This document shows, one piece after another, positions 9,460-17,889 of a DNA stretch of 64,000 nucleotides. Made by a program: the position numbers and the translations under genes. Within the stretch, counting starts at the first letter, position 1; each line of letters begins with the position of its first letter. Source of the DNA: Bacteroidales bacterium (GTDB lineage Bacteria > Bacteroidota > Bacteroidia > Bacteroidales > Tenuifilaceae); NCBI GenBank assembly GCA_013376985.1, contig JACABB010000025.1, forward strand, positions 1-64,000, written 5' to 3'. The notes under the pieces were generated by a model. That model saw only the letters and a program-made list of their open reading frames with translations, had not been told where the DNA came from and did no database searches.

Positions 9460-10944
9460 TTATTTCCTTAATTTAAACACAGTTCTATAATGATAACCAA
9501 AAACTGTTAAAGTTGCTGCATTTACAAAAAGATTTGGTCGTCTCAGTAAAGTCCAAAGAATGAATTTCCAATACTCACCTCTTCCTCTTTTAATTATCCC
9601 AATAATAATAACAGATTTTATGAACCCACTTATGAAAGAAAATTCAAACTTCTTTTGCCTTTTATGATGCTGTTTATGGTTAAGTAAAGACATGCGTGCC
9701 CTTTTATAGTATGGTTTTGACGAATATATATTTTGAATTATTGATTTATATCCGCTCATGAGTTCACTTAAATTCATTTTGGGAATAAAGTTTATGGAAA
9801 GATCAGTAGTATTGCCAGTTGCATCGGTAATAATTCTGTTTTCAGCCTCGAGTCGATTATATAGTTTTGTGTGTTTGGGAGCATTTAGCATCCCAATCAA
9901 TGCCGAAACAATTCCACTCTTCTGAATAAAGTCAATCTGATGCTGAAAAACGGATGAGGAATCGGTATCAAATCCAACAATAAAACCAGCTGTAACTTGA
10001 AATCCAGCATTTTGTATTGTTTTCACACTTTGAAGTAAATCTCTATTTCTGTTTTGAACCTTGTTGCAATCCTTTAAGCCTAATTCATCAGAAGTTTCTA
10101 TGCCAATGAACACGGAAAAGAAGCCTGCTTCAATCATCATCGACATTAGTTCATTGTCATCTGCAAGATTAATAGAGGCTTGGGTATTAAAAGTAAACGG
10201 ATATTTATGTTGTTTCATCCATTCAATCATTGCGGGAAGCAAGTCGTTTTTAATTTCATTTTTATTCCCAATGAAATTATCATCAACCACCGAAACAATA
10301 CCTCTCCAATTAAGGTTATAAAGAGCATCAAGCTCTTCAATAATTTGATGGGTCTGTTTCATTCTAACTTTATGGCCTAGAAGTGAAGTGATTTCACAAA
10401 AATCACAAGCAAAGGGACAGCCTCGTGTTACTTGTAAATTCATTGCGAAATAGTCCTTCATCGAAAGCAATTTGAAATCGGGGACAGGCGTTGTTGTAAT
10501 ATCAGCATAATCATCGCTTCTATATATTCTTTGGAGAGGATTTTCTGATTCTAAATCTTTGAGGAAAAGTGGTAATGTAATTTCTGCTTCATTAAGTATT
10601 AAGTGGTCTATTTGAGGATAGTGATTGAAATTCTGAGTGAAAAGCGGACCACCTGCAACAATTTTAACTTCATGCTTTTTACATTCTTCAATTACTTTAT
10701 TTACAGATTCAGTTTGAACATACATTGCGCTGATGAAAACATAGTCTGCCCATTTAATATCACGTGGTAACAATGGCGATACATTTAGGTCTACTAATTT
10801 TTTTTGCCATGTTGGTGGTAATAACGCAGATACTGTTATTAAACCCAAAGGTGGAATTGATGATTTTTTTGAAGTAAAGCGCAGAGCATGTTTAAAACTC
10901 CAGAAAGTGTCAGGATTTTGAGGGTAAACCAATAAAATGTTCAT
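9460..10944 (-). CDS. B12-binding-domain radical SAM enzyme (DUF4070/HpnP-like)
   Basis: A 494-residue radical S-adenosylmethionine enzyme. Residues 1-140 form a B12-binding-like Rossmann domain starting MNILLVYPQNPDTFWSFK. This opening is typical of the group that includes hopanoid C-2 methylase HpnP. The [4Fe-4S] motif C-x3-C-x2-C is Cys176, Cys180 and Cys183 (RGCPFACDFC). A TIM-barrel core and a basic C-terminal domain follow. The B12 domain lacks an obvious DxHxxG, which is common in this subgroup. No hopanoid biosynthesis genes lie nearby, so hopanoid methylation is not supported; the substrate is unknown. A terminator separates it from the operon upstream. Confidence 0.87.
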   Translation of the reverse strand: MNILLVYPQNPDTFWSFKHALRFTSKKSSIPPLGLITVSALLPPTWQKKLVDLNVSPLLPRDIKWADYVFISAMYVQTESVNKVIEECKKHEVKIVAGGPLFTQNFNHYPQIDHLILNEAEITLPLFLKDLESENPLQRIYRSDDYADITTTPVPDFKLLSMKDYFAMNLQVTRGCPFACDFCEITSLLGHKVRMKQTHQIIEELDALYNLNWRGIVSVVDDNFIGNKNEIKNDLLPAMIEWMKQHKYPFTFNTQASINLADDNELMSMMIEAGFFSVFIGIETSDELGLKDCNKVQNRNRDLLQSVKTIQNAGFQVTAGFIVGFDTDSSSVFQHQIDFIQKSGIVSALIGMLNAPKHTKLYNRLEAENRIITDATGNTTDLSINFIPKMNLSELMSGYKSIIQNIYSSKPYYKRARMSLLNHKQHHKRQKKFEFSFISGFIKSVIIIGIIKRGRGEYWKFILWTLLRRPNLFVNAATLTVFGYHYRTVFKLRK

Positions 10945-11029
10945 CTTTTATTAAACAAATTTTAACAATATTTTTTACAAATTCTACATAAAAACAGAAT
11001 TGTAATCAAAGATAGTATTTTATTGATAC

Positions 11030-11066
11030 AAAAAAAACGAAGGGTTATCGCTCCTGCAATAACCCT
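11030..11066 (-). terminator. rho-independent terminator
   Basis: On the minus strand, an AGGGTTAT...ATAACCCT stem (11041-11066, 10-nt loop) is followed by TCG and a run of eight T. It lies just after the stop of the OB-fold protein gene at 11088. It would end the operon that runs from about 13.9 kb and insulate the radical SAM gene. Confidence 0.85.
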
Positions 11067-11087
11067 CTGCTTAAAAAGAAAATTCTT

Positions 11088-11507
11088 CTATTTCTCCATA
11101 GAGCATTTATTAAGCACAACATCCATTAGATAGCCAGTGCAAATTCCCTTTACCCTAATTGAGTTACCTAATTTTATGGTTGATTTATCAATCATGGTTT
11201 TGTTAAAACCGCATATCACGCCAGAAACATCCTCTGGATTTTTTATATACACCGAAACGATGGTGCTATCCTCGGTTATTTTATCAATTGTCCCCGAAAC
11301 GATTATAACTTTGCCCAAGTATGCGGTGTTTGCCTCAGACTCGTTCGATTCAAATTTCTTTAAAAGGTCGGTTGCAGCTATTTCGGTTTCGGCTCTCTGC
11401 GAAGATGCACTTAAATCAGCTTTACGAAATGCATATAACCAAATGAATATTGCAACTATTAAACCAAAGAAGACGATTGCTATGGCAAACCAGATTGTTC
11501 TTTTCAT
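11088..11507 (-). CDS. OB-fold (tRNA_anti-like) membrane-anchored protein
   Basis: A 139-residue protein with one N-terminal transmembrane helix (about residues 4-26) followed by a small extracytoplasmic domain. Its pattern (GKVIIVSGTIDKI, VICGFNK, GNSIRVKGICTGYL) fits the 'tRNA_anti-like' OB-fold found in Bacteroidota envelope proteins. It has two or three Cys (ICGF, GICTG, NKCS) that could form a disulfide. It is the last gene of a same-strand group with YceI, a DUF5777 barrel and cytochrome-like lipoproteins, and a terminator follows. Function unknown; nucleic-acid binding should not be assumed from the domain name. Confidence 0.72.
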   Translation of the reverse strand: MKRTIWFAIAIVFFGLIVAIFIWLYAFRKADLSASSQRAETEIAATDLLKKFESNESEANTAYLGKVIIVSGTIDKITEDSTIVSVYIKNPEDVSGVICGFNKTMIDKSTIKLGNSIRVKGICTGYLMDVVLNKCSMEK

Positions 11508-11620
11508 CTGTTTAAATTTTGTTTGTTAAGGTCAGATGGAATGTCCATGATGTTAAAATTTATTCATTTCGGTTTGTGTTTTGCCAATCATGGACATTTC
11601 ATATAATTGGGTTATTATTT

Positions 11621-12166
11621 TCAATTTGCAGCATACGGTATATCAACCGTTATATCCATCTCCTTAGCAATCTTATTCTCTACGAGTTGGGGAATTTGAA
11701 TGCCATAATCCTTTGGAACTATTTTAAATTTTGCCTTTGCGGTAATTGCACCTCCGGCAATTTCAATTGTTCCTGATGTTGTAATACTCTTTGTTACCCC
11801 ATGAATTGTCAAATCTCCAGTAACATCGGCTGGATATGTTCCATCTTTCTTGAAATCTATCTTATCGAGATTTGTTATTTTTCCTTTAAAGGTAGATTTT
11901 GGAAATTTAGTTGATTCAATATAATTCTCATTGAAGTGTTCCTGCATTAGGGCAACCTTAAACTCAAACGATTTGACCAGTAGGTTAAAAATAATATCGC
12001 CAGTTGAGATATCAAGTATACTAACTACCTGATGGTTGTGGGCTTCAATTACCTCCATAGGCGTGTAGGAATAAAACCAGATATACCCTGTTTTAGCGAT
12101 ATGCTTCTGCGCAAATGCAACCTGAGTAATTAAGAAAAGTGGTAGAAACAAGAATTTAGTCTTCAT
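11621..12166 (-). CDS. YceI family periplasmic protein
   Basis: A 181-residue protein with a clean signal peptide (first 19 residues, ending QVAFA) and the YceI lipocalin-like beta-barrel. Recognisable elements are KFPKSTFKGKI, the family hallmark GDLTIHGVTKSI, and the C-terminal strands FKIVPKDYGI. YceI proteins bind polyisoprenoids or amphiphiles in the periplasm. In Bacteroidota they often sit next to cytochrome-like and DUF5777 genes, exactly as here (42 nt downstream of the DUF5777 gene). A role in handling a lipophilic electron carrier or lipid is plausible but inferred from context. Confidence 0.88.
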   Translation of the reverse strand: MKTKFLFLPLFLITQVAFAQKHIAKTGYIWFYSYTPMEVIEAHNHQVVSILDISTGDIIFNLLVKSFEFKVALMQEHFNENYIESTKFPKSTFKGKITNLDKIDFKKDGTYPADVTGDLTIHGVTKSITTSGTIEIAGGAITAKAKFKIVPKDYGIQIPQLVENKIAKEMDITVDIPYAAN

Positions 12167-12208
12167 AGTCGTTTAATTTTGATGTTTGTATGTATAACAA
12201 ACTAATGC

Positions 12209-13093
12209 CTATTTAGCTCGCTTTAAACCAAAAACTCGTGAGATATTAAATCCTAAATGTATTCCTGCATCATTCCATTTACTTGTAGTTTCGCCAATAA
12301 AGCCTTTTTCAATCATGGCAAGGGAGTTAGTAAGCATTATCTGGAAAACGTGTCCTCCAGTTTCAAGATCAAAGCCAATGGCCAAAGGGTTGTAGGTTTT
12401 GGAAGTTCTAAAGTCGTTGATGGGTGGAATAACGTAATAGTATTCGGCGTTTATCGAAATTCTTGATGTAAGTTTAAATCTAGCCCCAGTACCTACCGAC
12501 CATACATCGTTAGGATCCATTTCGTTACCCACCATATTGCGATGTACGTAAGTTGGGTTAATCTCAAGTGAGAATCGTTCGTTAAATTTACGGGCAATGA
12601 GTAGCTGATGTACATAACTTGCTCTATCCCAGAAGTAAAGTTTAGGCAAATCTGTTTTTAGGGTATTAATGGCAAGGCTGGTGAAGTAGGAAAGGGATAT
12701 CGGCATATTTTTCTTCCCCTTGGATTGCCTGAGTATCGAAAGTTTTATTGAACCATCGTAGGTTTTTTCATATGTTCCACGACCAATTCCGACCATAATC
12801 CAATTTGTAATTCCATAATCGAGTCCAAAGTGAATATTTGCCTGATCTAAGCCCCAAAGGTTATAGGATCCGCTGTTGAATTGCCCAAATCGATGTGAGA
12901 TTCTAAAATCGAGTTGCCCTTCGGGCATGCGTTCAATGGAATGCCCGTTGATTATTCTTGTTGATTTAAAGGTTGCTGTAGTGTATTCGGTATCGCTACC
13001 TGTTGCTTCCTCCAGTAGTTTATCAATATCTTGGGAATAGCAGGCTAATGCTGGTAAAAATATAGCTAGTAGGAGAATTATTCTTAATCGCAT
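12209..13093 (-). CDS. DUF5777-type outer-membrane beta-barrel protein
   Basis: A 294-residue protein with a signal peptide (ending LACYSQ) and alternating beta strands. It matches the DUF5777 family by RIINGHSIERMPEGQLDF, HRFGQFN, DQANIHFGLDYG and a C-terminal strand pattern of an outer-membrane barrel. The family has no known function. It lies 20 nt downstream of a mono-heme lipoprotein gene and 42 nt upstream of yceI, so the group probably forms one transcript of envelope redox or stress proteins. Confidence 0.82.
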   Translation of the reverse strand: MRLRIILLLAIFLPALACYSQDIDKLLEEATGSDTEYTTATFKSTRIINGHSIERMPEGQLDFRISHRFGQFNSGSYNLWGLDQANIHFGLDYGITNWIMVGIGRGTYEKTYDGSIKLSILRQSKGKKNMPISLSYFTSLAINTLKTDLPKLYFWDRASYVHQLLIARKFNERFSLEINPTYVHRNMVGNEMDPNDVWSVGTGARFKLTSRISINAEYYYVIPPINDFRTSKTYNPLAIGFDLETGGHVFQIMLTNSLAMIEKGFIGETTSKWNDAGIHLGFNISRVFGLKRAK

Positions 13094-13113
13094 ATCTTTC
13101 AGTTTAAAGTTAG

Positions 13114-13488
13114 CTAATTGTTGGGTGCGCTAGCGTTAATCCATTTTTGAATGGTTGTAATTTTACAACTTTCTAGCTGTGATGAACCCTTTGGCATTGG
13201 GTAACTGCTTGGCCAAATTATAGAACTTAAGAGTTTTCCATCATCAACTCTTAGTTTCACATCGCTATAATTTTCAAGCCTTATATTTCCACCATATGCT
13301 ACTGCGGTACTGTTACTATGGCAAGAGAGGCAAGAGTTTTCAAGAATGGGTTTAACTGCTCCCGAATAGGTAAAGTTTGTTGTATCGCAGGATGTGCTAA
13401 GCTTAGGATATAGAAACTCTTGACTATCATAGTAACAGCCCGACATGGCGAAAATAAATATAGCGACTATGGGAATTATTATTTTCAT
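13114..13488 (-). CDS. mono-heme cytochrome c-like lipoprotein
   Basis: A 124-residue protein with a signal peptide and likely lipobox cysteine (FAMSGC, Cys18), so probably membrane-anchored on the periplasmic side. It contains one heme-c motif, CLSCH, in the context KPILENSCLSCHSN, and a downstream YPMPKGSSQLES segment whose Met may be the sixth heme ligand. This layout matches the 'planctomycete cytochrome C' (PF07635-like) type common in Bacteroidota. It is followed at 20 nt by the DUF5777 gene. Confidence 0.8.
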   Translation of the reverse strand: MKIIIPIVAIFIFAMSGCYYDSQEFLYPKLSTSCDTTNFTYSGAVKPILENSCLSCHSNSTAVAYGGNIRLENYSDVKLRVDDGKLLSSIIWPSSYPMPKGSSQLESCKITTIQKWINASAPNN

Positions 13489-13555
13489 AGGATGTAATTT
13501 CTAATCATTATTTAACATTTCTGTCTGGGTAATATTTTATTGATTTCCAGTACCT

Positions 13556-13948
13556 CTAAGGATTACAAGTAGTGTTATTTGCTCCTTGCTCAATCCAAAC
13601 TAAGATTAAAGTCCGCTGATCCTTTGTCAGCGGTCTTTTGGGGGGCATCATATTCCCATTAACGGCAGTAATTACTTGGTAAATTTTACTTTTAGCAGCA
13701 CTACCGGGTTTAACAATTGGCATAATTGTTTGGTAACTATCGGTTGTAAACTCTCCTCCTTCACCACCTGCATCATGACACCCAGCTATACCACAAGATG
13801 TTTGCAGAATGGGCAAAATCTGAGTTTGGAAACATACAGTGTCAAGTTGACTAATGCCCATTGGATCGTGTTTACAAGAGTTGCTGAAAAATAAGGGAAG
13901 CAGCACAATCATTAGCATTAACGGGTATACAATTCTTTTTAAATTCAT
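13556..13948 (-). CDS. cytochrome c-like lipoprotein with C-x4-CH motif
   Basis: A lipoprotein of about 130 residues. I place the start at 13948 because MNLKRIVYPLMLMIVL gives a proper signal peptide with lipobox FSNSC; an in-frame start at 13981 adds 11 residues that would precede the signal. The heme-binding candidate is CGIAGCH, with four residues between the cysteines instead of two, and a later MMPPKRPLT supplies a possible axial Met. The surrounding sequence (ILPILQTSCGIAGCHD) is that of the PF07635-like family, in which this longer spacing is seen. It heads the operon toward yceI. Confidence 0.75.
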   Translation of the reverse strand: MNLKRIVYPLMLMIVLLPLFFSNSCKHDPMGISQLDTVCFQTQILPILQTSCGIAGCHDAGGEGGEFTTDSYQTIMPIVKPGSAAKSKIYQVITAVNGNMMPPKRPLTKDQRTLILVWIEQGANNTTCNP

Positions 13949-14040
13949 AATATTATACATTTGTAATGCTCGAAGGTACAATGAAATTGGTATTCACAAC
14001 CAAAAATTGATATATATCAACTTAAAACAGCTGAATATCT

Positions 14041-14341
14041 AAATAATTAATCTAAGTTGCTAGTTACTGGTTGCAAATTGCTAGTTTGTTGATTTACAGT
14101 ATTTAATTCTTTTTGCATTTAACTTTAATTTTAAGAGGCTAAAAAGGCTGTAGCTAAGAATAGCGAGTTAAACTTTGTGTTTTCTTAGTGTTTTAGTGCC
14201 TTGGTGGCTAAATAAAAGAATGCCCCAAAGCCACAAAAAATCACTATTGCAAATTACAACACAATTATAAACTACAACCACGAAAAATTCTACCAATCAT
14301 AATATCAGCAACTAGCATCTAGCAACTTGAGTTAATTATTT
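14041..14341. mobile_element. MITE-like inverted-repeat element, copy 1
   Basis: Terminal inverted repeats start AAATAATTAA with C(T)AAGTTGCTAG following: left at 14041-14065, right at about 14318-14341. Both subterminal regions match the element at 56965-57100 for some 50-60 bp each. The middle of this copy holds extra sequence, including a fragment of another repeat (TTAGTGTTTTAGTGCC). It fills almost the whole 391-bp gene-free stretch 13949-14339, and no transposase is encoded. The right end overlaps the stop codon of the neighbouring gene. No target-site duplication is evident. Confidence 0.6.
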
Positions 14342-15023
14342 AAGTTGTTCTAATCCGCTGAAGATTTGAGTTAAAAGCCTCTGAGTTGTAACTGGGATTA
14401 AATTGTTTATTACTTACTACCTCACCAGTTTCGTAATTAACATAGCCCTTGATATAATGGTTTGATAGCGTGAATACTTCATCATTATTATCATTAAAAC
14501 AAGGAATGATATCAGTTAGAACCTGTTCAACCTGCATGTTCAGTTTGCTTATAAGTTTGATCTCTTCGTCGTAATGGTTATATATACTATTCGATATACA
14601 GATAACTATTATATACTTGCCGTAGTATTTTCGAATATTATGTTTATACGTTAAATCAACGCTATCATTAATTATTTGCTCTGCAGTTTTTTCAAAGGAA
14701 TCGGCAAACTTGAACCCCTCTTCAAATATTTTTTTGGCGACATTTACATCTTTTGTATAATGCACAAATATTTTTGAATCCTTCTCGTTTGCAAAAAGGA
14801 ATTTCATTACAGTTTCATCAAAGAGTCTATCACGCTTTATGATTGTTTCATTCCCTAATAATCGGAGTTTTTCGAGTAGATTTAATACATGATTATTATC
14901 CCACTCCTTTTCATATTTAGTTAGCTTACCAACCATTGTTTCAATTAGGTGGTTTTTCTTACTAAGTTGAAAATGAAGAAAGACAATATAACCGAACAAT
15001 ATGCCAATTATGATATACTCCAT
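14340..15023 (-). CDS. unknown membrane-anchored protein
   Basis: I do not recognise this 227-residue protein as a named family. It has one N-terminal transmembrane helix (residues 2-18, YIIIGILFGYIVFLHFQ), a short charged coiled-coil-like stretch (20-60), then a globular domain. That domain contains FVHYTKDVNVAKKIFEEGF near residue 100, a pattern reminiscent of ADP-ribosyltransferase-like folds (His-Tyr-Thr strand then an 'xIxxEGF' helix). The rest of an ART triad is not obvious. The stop codon is formed at the edge of an inverted-repeat element, so the C terminus may have been altered by insertion. Confidence 0.6.
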   Translation of the reverse strand: MEYIIIGILFGYIVFLHFQLSKKNHLIETMVGKLTKYEKEWDNNHVLNLLEKLRLLGNETIIKRDRLFDETVMKFLFANEKDSKIFVHYTKDVNVAKKIFEEGFKFADSFEKTAEQIINDSVDLTYKHNIRKYYGKYIIVICISNSIYNHYDEEIKLISKLNMQVEQVLTDIIPCFNDNNDEVFTLSNHYIKGYVNYETGEVVSNKQFNPSYNSEAFNSNLQRIRTT

Positions 15024-15359
15024 AGTCTACAGCAAGATAGATTCTAAAAATATTATCCAATGAAGTTTCTAACAAAAGAGTGATGTACAGTGTTCAATAA
15101 TAATCAACAATACACTACTAGTCTTAAAAACTTCTCAACTTTCTATCTTTTAATAAGAACATTAACCAAAAGGAAATCATCGAAATTAATCCTCGGTTAG
15201 GTTATTAATGGCATGAAGAAAAGATTCTTTAATTAGCAAACTAAGTTATTGGTTTTTATTATGAAATACAAATTAGCAGGTAACAATAGGAAATATTGTA
15301 TGATGAATTGATTGAGGTAGAGAATAATGATTGAGTGATTTGATATTTTAGGCCTAAAA
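15024..15359. other. gene-free stretch upstream of the unknown membrane protein
   Basis: A+T-rich DNA of 336 bp with no convincing ORF, RNA gene or repeat. The only structure seen is a perfect 16-nt palindrome (ATTTTAGG/CCTAAAAT, 15345-15360) touching the smpB stop codon. It could be a weak transcript-end hairpin but lacks a T-run. Confidence 0.5.
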
Positions 15360-15809
15360 TTAACGTTTTGAGTACCTATCAATTTCCCTTTTAGCATCAT
15401 TCTGCTTAATGGTTTCGCGTTTATCGTGAGTTTTCTTGCCACGAGCCACAGCTATTTCAATTTTGGCGTAGCCTTTATCGTTAACGAATAATTTTAAAGC
15501 TACGATGGTAAGTCCCTTTTCGTTGGATTGACGTGAAAGTTTTATTAACTCTTTGCGGGTTAGGAGAAGTTTACGCTCTTGCCTAGGATCGTGATTATTG
15601 TATGTACCCCAATCGTATTCAGCAATATTTAACCCTTTTACCCAAAGTTCCCCGTTAACAAAATGGCAGTAAGCATCAAGAAAATTGGCTTTGCCTAATC
15701 TTATTGATTTTATCTCAGTTCCAGTAAGCACAATACCCGCAATATATTTTTCGATAATCTCGAACTCAAAGTAGGCTTTTTTGTTCTTTACCTGTGGGTT
15801 GCTATACAT
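15360..15809 (-). CDS. smpB: SsrA-binding protein SmpB
   Basis: Binds tmRNA and brings it to stalled ribosomes for trans-translation. The 149-residue length is typical. The N-terminal NKKAYFEFEI, the core GTEIKSIRLGKANFLDAYC, and the basic C-terminal tail GKKTHDKRETIKQ are SmpB hallmarks. The family usually has LxGTEVKSLRxGxANLxD near residue 35. No tmRNA gene is seen near it. It is transcribed alone from a Bacteroidota-type promoter just upstream. Confidence 0.97.
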   Translation of the reverse strand: MYSNPQVKNKKAYFEFEIIEKYIAGIVLTGTEIKSIRLGKANFLDAYCHFVNGELWVKGLNIAEYDWGTYNNHDPRQERKLLLTRKELIKLSRQSNEKGLTIVALKLFVNDKGYAKIEIAVARGKKTHDKRETIKQNDAKREIDRYSKR

Positions 15810-15862
15810 CGGTTATGTTGAATCGAATTATATTGATACTGGTTCATTCTTAAATGCAGTTG

Positions 15863-15897
15863 CAAAAATAGCTATTTTTACAGCATTGGGAGAACAA
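15863..15897 (-). promoter_or_regulatory. putative promoter of smpB
   Basis: On the minus strand a TATTTTTG box (complement of 15863-15870) fits the Bacteroidota -7 consensus TAnnTTTG. A TTG (complement of 15895-15897) lies 24 nt upstream, slightly beyond the usual spacing. It is 54 nt before the smpB start codon. Confidence 0.45.
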
Positions 15898-15999
15898 ATT
15901 TATTCGATTTGCTCTGATATTTTGAAATATAGCTAATTAACGTGAGCTATATGTAAGTTTAACATATTGATCCTAAGCATAGTATTAGATTGTTGCTTT

Positions 16000-16093
16000 G
16001 TCATGCTGAACGAAGTGAAGTATCTATTGTTTAGATAATTAGTTCCTTTTCTTCGCTCAGAACCGAGCTTGCGAGTTCGGCGTAGCCAATGAC
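16000..16093. repeat. dispersed 'GTCAT' palindromic element, copy A
   Basis: A 94-bp element starting GTCATGCTGAACGAAG and ending in the complement of GTCATTGGCTACGCC, in the smpB-miaA divergent intergenic region. Copy B (24430-24526) is nearly identical in the opposite orientation, and copy C (29134-29227) is more diverged. The remaining parts of the 379-bp gap hold only the two promoters. Confidence 0.75.
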
Positions 16094-16106
16094 AACTTAC
16101 ATTGAG

Positions 16107-16139
16107 TTGACGTTAATTAATTGACTGACGCTAATTTTA
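16107..16139 (+). promoter_or_regulatory. possible promoter of miaA
   Basis: TTG at 16107-16109 and TAATTTTA at 16132-16139, 22 nt apart, approximate the Bacteroidota -33/-7 pair. The last base of the -7 box is A instead of G, so support is modest. It is 50 nt before the miaA start and directly downstream of the dispersed palindromic element. Confidence 0.35.
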
Positions 16140-16188
16140 AAGATTAGCTAGGATCAGAAATCTCCTTTTTTATAATAATCACTTAATA

Positions 16189-17112
16189 ATGAAAACTTCA
16201 AAATACGATTTGATTACAATATTGGGTCCTACCGCAAGCGGAAAAACCCAACTAGCCGCTCATGTGGCTCAAAAACTCAACGGTGAGATTATAAGCGGAG
16301 ATTCGCGGCAAGTTTATAGAGGAATGAATCTTGGTACAGGAAAGGATTATCAGGATTATACGGTAAACAATATCAATATACCTTACCATTTAATTGATAT
16401 TGTTGATGCAGGCACAAAGTATAATGTTTATGAATTTCAGAAAGATTTTTTCAGAGTTTACAACGAAATAAAGTCAAGGGGGAATACTCCAATACTATGT
16501 GGCGGTAGCGGTCTTTATATTGAATCTGTGATTAAGGGCTATAAACTAATTGCAGTTCCCGATAACACAGAACTAAGGCTTATTATGAAAGGCAAAAGCG
16601 ATGATGAGCTAATAAAGCAGCTATCATCGTATAAAAAACTACACAACGAAACGGATACAACTAATAGGAAAAGATTGGAAAGGGCTATAGAGATTGAAGA
16701 GTACTATGCTAATAATGATGTTGATGAATCGCCATTGCCAAAATTAAATAATATAATATTTGGTGTTAGATATAGCCGAAATAACGAGAGGAACAGAATA
16801 TCATGTCGTCTTAAACAGCGATTAAAGGATGGAATGGTTGATGAGGTTAAGGCTCTCCTTGATTCTGGTATTAAAGCCGAAGATTTAATTTATTATGGAT
16901 TGGAGTATAAATATCTAACCCAATACATAATCGGCGAAATTAGTTGGGATGAAATGTTTAATCAGTTAAATAATGCAATAGCGCAGTTTGCTAAACGCCA
17001 GATGACTTGGTTTAGGCGGATGGAACGTAATGGAATTGATATTAAATGGATTCAAGGGAACTTACCTATAGCCGAGAAATTAAATATTGCTCTGAATTTA
17101 ATTAATGGTTGA
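16189..17112 (+). CDS. miaA: tRNA dimethylallyltransferase MiaA
   Basis: Transfers a dimethylallyl group to the N6 of A37 in tRNAs reading UNN codons. The 307-residue protein has the P-loop GPTASGKT at 13-20, the DMAPP/tRNA-binding SGDSRQVYRGMNLGTGKD at 36-53, and GGSGLYIESV near residue 105, all MiaA signatures. The C-terminal FAKRQMTWFRRM is the tRNA-contacting helix typical of the family. Its last 8 nt overlap the start of the GNAT gene, so the two are translationally coupled. Confidence 0.96.
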   Translation: MKTSKYDLITILGPTASGKTQLAAHVAQKLNGEIISGDSRQVYRGMNLGTGKDYQDYTVNNINIPYHLIDIVDAGTKYNVYEFQKDFFRVYNEIKSRGNTPILCGGSGLYIESVIKGYKLIAVPDNTELRLIMKGKSDDELIKQLSSYKKLHNETDTTNRKRLERAIEIEEYYANNDVDESPLPKLNNIIFGVRYSRNNERNRISCRLKQRLKDGMVDEVKALLDSGIKAEDLIYYGLEYKYLTQYIIGEISWDEMFNQLNNAIAQFAKRQMTWFRRMERNGIDIKWIQGNLPIAEKLNIALNLING

Positions 17113-17827
17113 TATGTTTTTGCCCGACGATGAAAGGTTACTTAAAGCGGATTCGATTTCAAATATGAGCATGCTTGGTTTCTTTGCAAAGCAAAGCATA
17201 GTTAGAACTTTAAGGGTTGGTGATTCTTTAATGGCGCAAGGAAAAAGTGATGAGGAGTGGTGGTACCTATCTTGCAATAAGCCTGAAGATTTTGAATGGT
17301 TTCTTGATAAAACAGGGAAAGAGGATCGATTTCTTGCAGCAATTAATGATATGTTGCTAGATAAAGTTAGGTGCAAGTTTTCTTGTACATGGACATTGTC
17401 GTGTATCCGATTTTATTTACCCAACGAAACTATTATTCCCGAATCTTCATTACTTATTTCTCATCTATCTATGGCTGATGCGGAGCATATCTACTCTAAT
17501 TCCAATTATAAGATTTACTCAAGCGTAGATTATATGCGTGAGCAAATAAAACAAGGTATTGGAAGCGCATATCGTCAGGGACAAACCCTTGCTGGTTGGG
17601 TACTTACGCATGATGATGGGGCTATGGGAATGCTCCATGTTCTACCAAATTTTAGAAAGCGAGGGATCGCCAGAGCTTTAGTAACCGATCTTATTAGAAA
17701 AATACGGAATATAGGATTAATGCCTTACACCTATGTAGAGCCTAGTAATACTGCCTCAATGGAACTAGTTAAAAGTTTAGGATTTGTTCCCGATAGGAAT
17801 GTTCATTGGGTTTGTATGAATAGGTAA
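17105..17827 (+). CDS. GNAT family N-acetyltransferase
   Basis: A 240-residue protein whose C-terminal half is a GNAT acetyl-CoA-binding domain. The acetyl-CoA motif A is LPNFRKRGIARALVTDLI (pattern R/QxxGxG/A, around residues 182-200), followed by motif B EPSNTASMELVKSLGF. The N-terminal ~115 residues have no motif I can name and may recognise the substrate. It starts within the last codons of miaA (8-nt overlap), so it is made from the same transcript. The acceptor is unknown. Confidence 0.87.
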   Translation: MVDMFLPDDERLLKADSISNMSMLGFFAKQSIVRTLRVGDSLMAQGKSDEEWWYLSCNKPEDFEWFLDKTGKEDRFLAAINDMLLDKVRCKFSCTWTLSCIRFYLPNETIIPESSLLISHLSMADAEHIYSNSNYKIYSSVDYMREQIKQGIGSAYRQGQTLAGWVLTHDDGAMGMLHVLPNFRKRGIARALVTDLIRKIRNIGLMPYTYVEPSNTASMELVKSLGFVPDRNVHWVCMNR

Positions 17828-17889
17828 TCTAATATAACGTCAGTTCAATATAAGGAATAATCTATAAATCAATTTACTTTATTTGAAAC

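Noticed and set aside
9460-10944. Annotation as hopanoid C-2 methylase
   Set aside because: The N-terminal sequence resembles HpnP, but many related enzymes share it and no hopanoid genes are nearby; kept as family-level call.
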